DNA of 64,000 nt, from positions 124,001 through 188,000 of the forward strand of contig NZ_CP179930.1 in assembly GCF_047495495.1 (NCBI RefSeq). Reading direction: 5' to 3'. This stretch comes from Zymobacter sp047495495. Its GTDB lineage: Bacteria; Pseudomonadota; Gammaproteobacteria; Pseudomonadales; Halomonadaceae. Every line of letters starts with the position of its first letter. The stretch's first letter is position 1. The notes under the pieces were generated by a model. That model made no database searches and was not told the origin of the DNA. It saw only the letters and a list, made by a program, of their open reading frames with translations. Made by a program: the position numbers and the translations under genes. This document shows positions 26,275-33,398 of this stretch, piece after piece.

Positions 26275-28332
26275 ATGCGTGACGAGCTGATGCAGACGCG
26301 TCTACAGACACTCAACCCGCGGCAGCGTGAGGCGGTCACCTACATCAATGGGCCGTGTCTGGTGCTGGCGGGTGCCGGTTCAGGCAAGACCAGCGTTATC
26401 ACGACCAAGATCGCCTATCTGATTCGTGAATGTGGCATGCCAGCGCGGCGCATCGCGGCCGTGACGTTCACTAACAAGGCGGCCCGCGAGATGAAAGAGC
26501 GTGTCGGTAAGATGCTGCCCGGTAAGCTCGGTCATGGGCTGACGGTATCTACCTTCCACACGTTGGGGCTCAATATCATCAAAGCCGAACTGAAAGTGCT
26601 GGGCTATCGCTCCGGCTTCTCTCTGTTCGACCCTGAAGACGCCAAGGCGCTGCTGCGCGACCTTATGCACAAGGATGCCGCCGTTGATGCTGATCAGATC
26701 AATCGTGTGCAGCATCAGATATCACAATGGAAGAACGATCTAGTCACTCCTCAGCAGGCCCTGTCGCACGCTGAAGATCAGGATCAGGACTACGCTGCGC
26801 GTCTGTACGAAGCCTACGTTCGCCACCTCAAGGCGTATAACGCTGTCGACTTCGATGACCTGATCTACCTGCCGGCAATTCTGTTTGAGCGTGAACCGGA
26901 GGTGCTGGCGCGCTGGCGCAAACGCATTCACTACATGCTGGTCGATGAGTATCAGGACACCAACTCGAGTCAGTATCGACTGGTGCGGTTGCTGATGGCC
27001 GAGCGTGAAACCTTCACCGTGGTAGGGGACGATGACCAGTCCATCTATGCGTGGCGCGGTGCTCGCCCTGAGAACCTTGAGCAGCTGCAGGACGATTTCC
27101 GCAGCCTGAAGGTCATCAAGCTGGAGCAGAACTACCGTTCCACGGCCGTCATTCTGAAAGCAGCCAACACACTGATTGCCAATAACCCACACGTCTATGA
27201 AAAGACACTGTGGTCGGAGATGGGGCGCGGCGATGACATTCGTGTGATCGTCAATCGCAATGAAGAGGTGGAAGCCGAGCGCGTCGCCAGCGAAATACTG
27301 ACGCGCCGCCTCAAGCTCAGCGCCAAATGGAAGGATTTTGCCGTACTGTACCGCGGCAACTTTCAAGCGCGCTTGCTGGAGATCAAGCTCCAGCACTATC
27401 AGATTCCCTACAAGCTGTCCGGCGGCACCTCGTTCTTCTCGCGCAACGAAATCCGCGATGCGATGGCTTATCTGCGGCTGTTGATCAATCCCGCTGATGA
27501 CAACGCCTTTCTGCGTATCGTTAACGTGCCGCGTCGCGAGATCGGCCCGACCACCATCGAAAAGCTGGCCAACTATGCGACCGAGCGTCAGGTCAGTCTT
27601 TACGATGCTTCCTGCGAGCTGGGGCTGCAGGAACTGCTGCCCGAAAAGGCGCTGTTTCGGCTGGCGCGTTTCAACCATCTTATTGCGGACGTGCGCAAGC
27701 GCATGGATCAGGGCGATGCCCTTGCCGCCATTCGCAGCCTGTTTCAGGAGATCGACTACGAGGGTTGGCTGTATCAGAACGCCAGTGCGCCCATCGTGGC
27801 CGAGAAACGTATGGCGAACGTGTGGACGCTGATCGACCAGCTCGAGCGCTCAATGCAGCGTAACGACGAAGGCGACGATGACGGTAGTGAAGAAACCGAT
27901 GATGTCGAAGCGGCCATCTCGCGGCTGGTGCTGCGTGACATCATGGAACAGCAACAGGAAGAAGACGATACCGACAAGGTGCAGCTGTTGACGCTGCACG
28001 CTTCCAAAGGGTTGGAGTATCCCCATGTTTACATCATGGGACTTGAAGAAGACCTGCTTCCCCACCGCAACGCTATCGAAGCCGGTACCATCGAAGAGGA
28101 GCGCCGCTTGGCCTACGTGGGTATCACTCGTGCCCGTCAGACGCTGACCATGACACTGGCCCGTCAGCGTAAGGCATTCGGTGAAATGCTGAACTGTACC
28201 CCGAGCCGTTTTCTGGATGAATTGCCGGAAGACGACATCAGCTGGGAAGGCCGCCCCGACAAGGAAGACCCTGAGAAAAAACGGGAACGCGGAATGGACG
28301 CCATTGCGGGACTGAAGGCGCTGCTGCAGTAG
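26275..28332 (+). CDS. rep: ATP-dependent DNA helicase Rep
   Basis: 685 residues (E. coli Rep 673). Superfamily 1A helicase: Q-motif LNPRQREAV, Walker A LAGAGSGKTSVI, AVTFTNKAAREMKERV, Walker B LVDEYQDTN, VGDDDQSIYAWRGA, the later VQLLTLHASKGLEYPHVY and EERRLAYVGITRARQTL. It moves 3'-5' on single-stranded DNA and helps forks pass protein roadblocks. The start at 26275 is chosen for AGGAGG 10 nt upstream and alignment; an upstream in-frame ATG would add 14 residues. Clear terminator after. Confidence 0.94.
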   Translation: MRDELMQTRLQTLNPRQREAVTYINGPCLVLAGAGSGKTSVITTKIAYLIRECGMPARRIAAVTFTNKAAREMKERVGKMLPGKLGHGLTVSTFHTLGLNIIKAELKVLGYRSGFSLFDPEDAKALLRDLMHKDAAVDADQINRVQHQISQWKNDLVTPQQALSHAEDQDQDYAARLYEAYVRHLKAYNAVDFDDLIYLPAILFEREPEVLARWRKRIHYMLVDEYQDTNSSQYRLVRLLMAERETFTVVGDDDQSIYAWRGARPENLEQLQDDFRSLKVIKLEQNYRSTAVILKAANTLIANNPHVYEKTLWSEMGRGDDIRVIVNRNEEVEAERVASEILTRRLKLSAKWKDFAVLYRGNFQARLLEIKLQHYQIPYKLSGGTSFFSRNEIRDAMAYLRLLINPADDNAFLRIVNVPRREIGPTTIEKLANYATERQVSLYDASCELGLQELLPEKALFRLARFNHLIADVRKRMDQGDALAAIRSLFQEIDYEGWLYQNASAPIVAEKRMANVWTLIDQLERSMQRNDEGDDDGSEETDDVEAAISRLVLRDIMEQQQEEDDTDKVQLLTLHASKGLEYPHVYIMGLEEDLLPHRNAIEAGTIEEERRLAYVGITRARQTLTMTLARQRKAFGEMLNCTPSRFLDELPEDDISWEGRPDKEDPEKKRERGMDAIAGLKALLQ

Positions 28333-28353
28333 CCTTGTCTGCCATCGCTATTC

Positions 28354-28386
28354 AAAAGCCGTGCTCATCCAAGGGCGCGGCTTTTT
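28354..28386 (+). terminator. Rho-independent terminator after rep
   Basis: Stem AAAAGCCG / CGGCTTTT (28354-28361 and 28378-28385) with inner GC pairing, followed by a T run. Confidence 0.75.
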
Positions 28387-28456
28387 CGTTATGACGATGG
28401 TCTGTTCGGGGATATCTCGGTTCCGAGGCGCTATCCCTGATGGGTGAAGTGCCCTG

Positions 28457-28490
28457 TCGCCACGATGTTTCACGTGAAACATCGTGGCGA
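28457..28490. promoter_or_regulatory. parS site: perfect consensus within a 34-bp palindrome
   Basis: TGTTTCACGTGAAACA at 28466-28481 is the exact parS consensus. The symmetry continues on both sides (arms from TCGCCACGA to TCGTGGCGA), giving a perfect 34-bp palindrome. Intergenic between rep and tRNA-Arg. Known: ParB binds parS to segregate the chromosome origin region. Rep already has its own terminator, so a terminator role is less likely. Confidence 0.85.
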
Positions 28491-28612
28491 TTTCTCATCA
28501 AGGAACCGCTCTCGCCAGCGCCTGATTTCAAGGGCAGCGGCAATACATTGCGTTCCTCTCGACTGGACACCAGCGCGCTCTTTGCGTAGGATGATGACGC
28601 ATTTCTCATAAT

Positions 28613-28689
28613 GCGCCTGTAGCTCAGCTGGATAGAGTACTGCCCTCCGAAGGCAGGGGTCGTGGGTTCGAATCCCGCCAGGCGCGCCA
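28613..28689 (+). tRNA. tRNA-Arg (CCG)
   Basis: 77 nt with encoded CCA. Acceptor GCGCCTG pairs with CAGGCGC. D-arm AGCTCAGCTGGATAGAG; anticodon stem-loop CTGCC-CTCCGAA-GGCAG gives anticodon CCG; T-arm with GGTTCGAATCC. Its 3' end is the attachment site of the satellite element that follows. Confidence 0.95.
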
Positions 28690-28860
28690 TAGCACCTCCT
28701 CACCCTTCCCCATATTTCCTCAGAAGCCAGTCATCACGCGGCTTTCAGCAAAATTTTCTATCTATAGCCTCCCAAGGTATCGCTAGCTCACTGCATGAAT
28801 TTTTGTATGCCTACGTGTATGCTGTGTCGTACTAACTTCATTGGCATACATTTTCTACTT
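28676..28860. repeat. attL and extended left repeat
   Basis: The 14-bp core CGCCAGGCGCGCCA plus a long downstream stretch up to the integrase start is repeated at 42484-42645. Shared blocks include CTCAGAAGCCAGTCATCAC and CTCACTGCATGAATTTTTG. Only the core would be expected in a simple attL/attR pair; the extended similarity points to a second related element at the right end. Confidence 0.8.
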
Positions 28861-28861
28861 T

Positions 28862-30064
28862 ATGAAAAGATCCGACATCAAAAGCCGCCCGTTGGCTGAT
28901 AAAGCTGTTGCTGCTTTAGAGCCAGAAGATAAAGGATATCGTGAGCGGGACGGAGGCGGTTTATACCTGTACGTTCGCCCTGATGGTCGCAAAAGCTGGG
29001 AATTGCGCTATCGGAAACCGGATGGCAAATATAGTTGGCTAGGACTAGGTAGCTACCCCGATGTTCGACCGAAAGAAGCCCGGCAAAAAGCACTCGAAGC
29101 TCGGGATATCATTGCTCAAGGCCTGACACCCCGCCAGCACCAAAAACAGCAGGAGCAAAAAGCACAGGCTGCTCAGGGGGAGACGGTTGAGGCTTTGATG
29201 GCTGAGTGGCACGTTATGAAGGCTAAAGCTTTGGCATCAGGTACCCTTCATAAGCTGTGGCTATCAGTCGTGCGCCACGTACTGCCTGTTCTTGGGGATC
29301 GTCCTATTTCAGCTGTTCAGCCTGCAGACATGCTGGCTTTCTTCCGCCATTTAGAGCGTCTTGGCATCCACGAAACAAGCGCCAAAATTCGCTCTGCATT
29401 AGTCGAAGCATTTGATTTGGCAGCTTTTGCTGGGCGAGTGACTGCCAACCCCGTGCGCGGAGTGGAGCGTTTTATTGAAGCGCCCAAAAGTACCAACTAC
29501 GCACATGTTTCACAGACAGAACTACCCGACTTACTAAAGGCCATTGACAACTACCCGCGCAGCGCGCATGTGCGTTGCGCTATGTTGTTATTGGCACTTA
29601 ATGGTTGTCGTCCTTCTGAATTGAGAGAAGCTCGCTGGGAAGAGTTTAATTTTGATGAAGCTCTTTGGCGTATTCCTGCTGAACGTATGAAAATGCGACG
29701 CCCTCATACTTTGCCCCTTTCCCCAATGAGTATGGCGCTGCTCTCTGAACAAAAAATGAGAACAGGTAGTTATGGTTATGTTTTCCCCAATAGGGTTAGC
29801 CGTCATAAGCCCATGAGCAATATGGCTGTTAACAAAGGGCTGGCTTTCCTTGGCTATGGTGGACGCCAAACAGGCCATGGTTTCCGACATATCCTTTCAA
29901 CTGCGCTACATGAACGTGGCTATCCAGAAGCTCATATCGAAGCTCAGCTTGCTCATAAGAAAGGTGGTGTGGCGGGGGTATATAACAAAGCCTCCTATCT
30001 AGAGCCACGCAGAGCAATGATGGCCGCATGGGCAGACGACGTATCGACAATGATCAAAGGTTAG
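28862..30064 (+). CDS. int: P4-type tyrosine integrase
   Basis: 400 residues. N-terminal DUF4102 arm-binding domain (MKRSDIKSRPLADKAVAAL, DGGGLYLYVRPDGRKSW, WLGLGSYPDVRPKEAR), SAM-like core-binding domain (about 105-205) and catalytic domain. Recombinase residues visible: Arg250 (NGCRPSELR), His339 and Arg342 (GHGFRH), His365 (AHKK) and nucleophile Tyr374 (VYNKA). It integrates the element into the 3' end of the adjacent tRNA-Arg. ATG 28862 is preferred to a TTG 21 nt upstream. Orientation away from the tRNA is as usual for P4-like satellites. Confidence 0.93.
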   Translation: MKRSDIKSRPLADKAVAALEPEDKGYRERDGGGLYLYVRPDGRKSWELRYRKPDGKYSWLGLGSYPDVRPKEARQKALEARDIIAQGLTPRQHQKQQEQKAQAAQGETVEALMAEWHVMKAKALASGTLHKLWLSVVRHVLPVLGDRPISAVQPADMLAFFRHLERLGIHETSAKIRSALVEAFDLAAFAGRVTANPVRGVERFIEAPKSTNYAHVSQTELPDLLKAIDNYPRSAHVRCAMLLLALNGCRPSELREARWEEFNFDEALWRIPAERMKMRRPHTLPLSPMSMALLSEQKMRTGSYGYVFPNRVSRHKPMSNMAVNKGLAFLGYGGRQTGHGFRHILSTALHERGYPEAHIEAQLAHKKGGVAGVYNKASYLEPRRAMMAAWADDVSTMIKG

Positions 30065-30087
30065 GATCGCTGCCGCATCGACCAGTC

Positions 30088-30112
30088 AGGGGCTCGCTAC
30101 AGGCCCCTTTTC
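30088..30112 (+). terminator. Terminator after int
   Basis: Stem AGGGGC / GCCCCT with a 9-nt loop, then TTTTC. Confidence 0.65.
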
Positions 30113-30289
30113 TTGGCAAGGAGCGCGCTTCCTCTTGAGGGTGTCTGGTGGGGACTGGGGCTGTCTTGGGCGGGGAATGGCTGTATATTTACACACCTAT
30201 TTGTTCATATTTTCGGCTAGTGAATAGCAGCCATCGCTTGATAGGCAGGCTAGCCGTTGGCGTAACACCAGCATAATAGGGATGTGTTG

Positions 30290-31012
30290 ATGAATGATTA
30301 TGAGTATCTCCCTCTAGAGGAGCAGCTTCCGGACCTTACCCATTGGAAGGCCGTCTCTGAATTTACCCTTGAAGAAGCCGCATTGCTCCTAGCCGGTATT
30401 GACCCGGTCGAAGCGACCTTAGAGAGAGTTGAGAAGCAGCGGTTGCCAAGATGGAAATATGCTGTCACTTATCGTAGAGCGATTGTGCGTGCTATCCGGC
30501 AAGGGTTATTGCAAACGGTTTTTTGTGCAGGCTATGAAGAGGGTTGGAACGAACCTGTACTGCAAGAAATAAAACCCTCTGATCGGAAAATGAGCATCTC
30601 AATTGGCGATACCGTCATTACACGCGCTAGCCTATTCATTTGGATCGATAGAGAAAACATAGAACCAATCTCCTGCATTCTTTACAGAAAGAGAATGCAG
30701 CAGCACTCTATTGAAAATCCATCGCCCACCGTAGAACCTCAGGTTGAGCAAGAGGCTCCTCTTTGTTTGCCAAGGCAAGAGCATGTCTCAGAAGGGCTAT
30801 CGCTTGTGGATGAAATTATCGCCCAGTTCTGGACCACCTGGTCACCTGACGACCCCGCCACTATTCCAAAGAAAGACGAAGTCATTGCGCATTTAAAAGC
30901 GTTGGGTGCCACCCAAAATCTGGCAGAAGCGGCGGACAAAATATGTAGACCTAAAAGCACCTACAGAGCCCGCTTAAAAAATCGCAACCTACCCACACGA
31001 GAAACCGCGTAG
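30290..31012 (+). CDS. Hypothetical satellite-element protein
   Basis: 240 residues. N-terminal segment FTLEEAALLLAGIDP, a pattern I have seen in hypothetical proteins of integrated gammaproteobacterial elements, followed by a basic region and a C-terminal helical part (DEVIAHLKALGATQNLAEAA, then DKICRPKSTYRARLKNR) that looks DNA-binding. No function is known to me. ATG 30290 is chosen over GTG 30284. It sits alone between int and the regulator genes, with about 225 bp upstream that can hold its promoter. Confidence 0.65.
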   Translation: MNDYEYLPLEEQLPDLTHWKAVSEFTLEEAALLLAGIDPVEATLERVEKQRLPRWKYAVTYRRAIVRAIRQGLLQTVFCAGYEEGWNEPVLQEIKPSDRKMSISIGDTVITRASLFIWIDRENIEPISCILYRKRMQQHSIENPSPTVEPQVEQEAPLCLPRQEHVSEGLSLVDEIIAQFWTTWSPDDPATIPKKDEVIAHLKALGATQNLAEAADKICRPKSTYRARLKNRNLPTRETA

Positions 31013-31174
31013 TGGCGGGCCCTACCGCTCGCATAGGTTAGCGAGAACATCACGATACTACCCGTAAGAACACGCTGCTGCGGGGTACACGAGAGGGGTT
31101 GATTACCACACGATAGCCTCCCTCAGCATTGCCGTCACTTCATGCCACTCAAGGCACAACAACAGGTGACGGTA

Positions 31175-31444
31175 ATGCGTACGAACGACATTCAATCTAA
31201 CGATCTTCCCTTCCACAAATACGACCCACACTATGTACTGATCGGTAAGCGCGAGGCCGGTGCCATTCTCGGCATGCCCCCTTCTAGTTTCGATCGTGCT
31301 CGCAAAGATGATCCGCGTTTTCCGCTTCCCATCCAGCAGGGCCGCAGTACCAATGCGCCGCTGCGCTTTGTATTGGCAGAGGTCTATGCCTATTCCGCGC
31401 AGCTGATTAACGACTTCCGCCACCAAGACACGGAGGTCGCGTAA
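31175..31444 (+). CDS. AlpA-like regulator/excisionase
   Basis: 89 residues. Core YVLIGKREAGAILGMPPSSF, then DRARKDDPRFPLPIQQGRST and an RFVLAEVYAYSAQLI tail: the AlpA/MerR-like winged helix used by P4-type satellites to control int and excision. The start at 31175 follows AGGTGA; a start at 31142 would add 11 residues. Its stop overlaps the next start (TAATGA region), so the two are co-translated. Predicted to bind near the int promoter or attachment site. Confidence 0.8.
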   Translation: MRTNDIQSNDLPFHKYDPHYVLIGKREAGAILGMPPSSFDRARKDDPRFPLPIQQGRSTNAPLRFVLAEVYAYSAQLINDFRHQDTEVA

Positions 31445-31710
31445 TGAACATGGATAACACCAGCTCAAGCAGTCAACGAGCACGCATCATTGCCTGCCTT
31501 AAAGAACGTCCAGCGACCACTATCGACATGATGAAAGAGTTGAATGTCATGCGTCCTGCGGCTCGCGTTCGGGAACTGCGCAATCGTGGGCATGATATTC
31601 GTACCCATTTCATGGAAGTAGAAGATGAGTGGGGCCGTACACATAAGCGGGTAGCGCTCTATTACTTGCCTACGCAGGGCGGCCCTATTCAAGGGAGGGG
31701 GAACCAATGA
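31444..31710 (+). CDS. Small winged-helix DNA-binding protein
   Basis: 88 residues. RARIIACLKERPATTIDMMK followed by ELNVMRPAARVRELRNRGHD is a winged helix-turn-helix of the kind found in phage and satellite proteins; the wing is DIRTHFMEVEDEWGRTHKRV. It overlaps the stop of the AlpA-like gene and probably helps regulate the element. No closer assignment. Confidence 0.75.
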   Translation: MNMDNTSSSSQRARIIACLKERPATTIDMMKELNVMRPAARVRELRNRGHDIRTHFMEVEDEWGRTHKRVALYYLPTQGGPIQGRGNQ

Positions 31711-31874
31711 TGGCGGCCATGTTCTCTATGGTATGGGGTGTGTCGGGGGCCTATGGGCACCCCTTCCCTTGGGTAACACGTCGGTTGACCGCGTTGCGTC
31801 GCCAGCGATATGCTAGTCCTGCATCAGCACAATCTGATGTCGACCTTGGCCGGTCGAAAACCGAATGGCGCAAT

Positions 31875-31904
31875 AGCGCCCCTTTCATAGCTGGCGCTTT
31901 TTTT
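31875..31904 (+). terminator. Attenuator-like terminator in the satellite replication leader
   Basis: AGCGCC / GGCGCT stem (31875-31880 and 31893-31898) with a T7 run, located in the untranslated or poorly coding leader ahead of the Icd-like and primase genes. An alternative GGCGC / GCGCC stem lies just upstream (about 31867-31880), so two structures compete. P4 controls its replication genes by RNA-mediated early termination in this position. Confidence 0.6.
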
Positions 31905-32055
31905 ATGCCTGCTATGCGTTATGGCGGCTGTGCGTGGGACACCTTCGGGTGTGCCGGAAGTCATTCGGTCCGGTCGGCCAACCCGCGTACAGTCGCCACC
32001 CTTTTCTCTCTTGGCCGAGAGTTGTGGCGACTCCATACCGAATGGAGTTCGACTC

Positions 32056-32247
32056 ATGTATCGCACCCAACGTGCCTCTACGCCACGCTATACCTTTCGT
32101 CTTGCTCATCCTGCTACTCAACGCACCATCACGCTGATTGCCTCGACTCCGGCACTGGCGATGACGGCCTGCGGCCGCTGGCTTTCCGTACCGGTCGAAC
32201 AGATCGCGATCACGCGTCGTTCCCCTGTACGGGAGCTGTTCGCATGA
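32056..32247 (+). CDS. Icd-like small satellite protein
   Basis: 63 residues from ATG 32056 (an in-frame start at 31921 would give 108). The pattern TPRYTFRLAHPATQRTITLI, then STPALAMTACGRWLSVPVEQ and a short RSPVRELFA end resembles the P4 host-cell-division-inhibitor (Icd/Kil-like) family, which is short and ends with a similar LPVQEV-type tail. It overlaps the next gene by ATGA. A competing frame is also open here, so the assignment is moderate. It lies between the attenuator leader and the primase, the right place for Icd. Confidence 0.5.
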   Translation: MYRTQRASTPRYTFRLAHPATQRTITLIASTPALAMTACGRWLSVPVEQIAITRRSPVRELFA

Positions 32248-32522
32248 GTGGATCATCTTATCTCTCCAGCACCACTGAAACATTAGCGGCCGGTGTGCCG
32301 ATCAATAAGATCGAGACCCACCTGTACTACATCCGTAAATCGCTGGCACTGATCGAAATGCTGCTGGTCGATACGGAAGACAACAACGAGATCCTGTATC
32401 CGCTCACCACCATGGCCGCCGTACTGGGGGGCGTAGATATCCAGCTCGACGTGCTCGAAAAGCTATGCAATCACGCCTATGCCACCTCGGTGCCTAAAGA
32501 TGAGCAGGGAGGTGATGCATGA
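32244..32522 (+). CDS. Small satellite protein upstream of the primase
   Basis: 92 residues, mainly helical (INKIETHLYYIRKSLALIEM, then LLVDTEDNNEILYPLTTMAA) and without a known motif. It overlaps the Icd-like gene (ATGA) and its stop overlaps the primase start (ATGA at 32519), so translation is coupled along the operon. Similar short helical genes often precede the primase in P4-like elements. The same frame is open far upstream to 31707, but that part is low-complexity and not protein-like. Confidence 0.65.
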   Translation: MSGSSYLSSTTETLAAGVPINKIETHLYYIRKSLALIEMLLVDTEDNNEILYPLTTMAAVLGGVDIQLDVLEKLCNHAYATSVPKDEQGGDA

Positions 32523-33396
32523 TCCCTGCACGTCTATTGATCGTCGGTCGGCTGGCCGTTGCCATTCAGGCTGCGACAGGTGCTCGCCCGTTCATTATCC
32601 CAGACGGACAGTTGCGCCGTTTTGATCACCCTGACAAGCCGCGCGGCAATCGCCGCTGCTGGCAGGTCTGTCATGAAGAGGTCGGTATCTGGGGCGATTG
32701 GGCCAGCGGTGGTTACGAGGTGGTCTTTGTTGATGAGCGCCCTTCTGCGGCACAGCGTGATGAGGCCCGCCAGCGTGCGCAGTTGATCCAGCAGCAACGA
32801 CAACACTTGCGCGAGCATCACTATGCCGAAGCAGCGCTTAGGGCTCAACAACAGTGGCAGGCCGCCTCAGAAGCTCAGCTTCATCATGCCTACTTGCAAC
32901 AGAAGGCTATTCCCCCCTTGGGCGTACGTCAGTGTGGCCGCTACCTGTTAGTGCCCATCACGGACGGTGAGAACTGTGCAACGTTCAGCGTATTTATCCT
33001 GATGGGCGTAAGCGCTTTATGAAAGGCGCGCGCATCACCGGTAGTTACTGCGCGTTGGGAGAAATTCAGGGGGAAGGCCCGCTACTGATCTGTGAAGGCT
33101 ATGCCACAGGCGTCACCCTTCATACTGAAACAGGTCATGCGGTAGCGTGTGCTATGAACGCGGGCAATCTGTTGCCGGTCGCTCAGCACTTGCGTTATCG
33201 CTTCCCTGAGCGCTCATTGATCGTGGCGGCGGACAATGACCGCTTTACGTCGAACAATCCTGGCATGCAGGCGGCCCGCAAGGCCGCCATTGAGGTCGGT
33301 GCCCGGTTGATGTGGCCGGACTTTCCTTGCCCTTATTGCGAGTGCACCGATTACAACGATCTGGTGCAGTGTTCAGCGGCAAAGGGGGGCGAGTGA
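32519..33396 (+). pseudogene. P4-type Toprim primase, frameshifted
   Basis: The N-terminal part (167 residues, MIPARLLIVGRLAVAIQAAT, with a CWQVCHEEVGIWGDWASG zinc-type region) runs into TGA at 33020. In the +1 frame just before this, LCNVQRIYPDGRKRFMKG continues into the Toprim domain (GEGPLLICEGYATGVTLHTE, then NAGNLLPVAQHL and LIVAADND), which ends at 33396. Restoring one base near 32970 (GAGAACTG, perhaps originally GAGAACCTG) rejoins both parts into a ~292-residue primase. Either a real inactivating deletion or a sequencing error. The C-terminal half could be expressed from ATG 33019. The helicase follows 2 bp downstream. Confidence 0.8.
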
Positions 33397-33398
33397 TT

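Noticed and set aside
26740..27678. 312-codon open frame antisense to rep
   Set aside because: No motif; rep is unambiguous on the plus strand.
28457..28490. The 34-bp palindrome as a transcription terminator
   Set aside because: Rep already has a better terminator at 28354-28386, and the centre is the exact parS consensus.
31707..32243. Long frame running into the 92-residue satellite gene as one 271-residue protein
   Set aside because: The upstream part is Cys/Ser/His-rich and contains the attenuator; an Icd-like frame and a coupled ATG at 32244 explain the region better.
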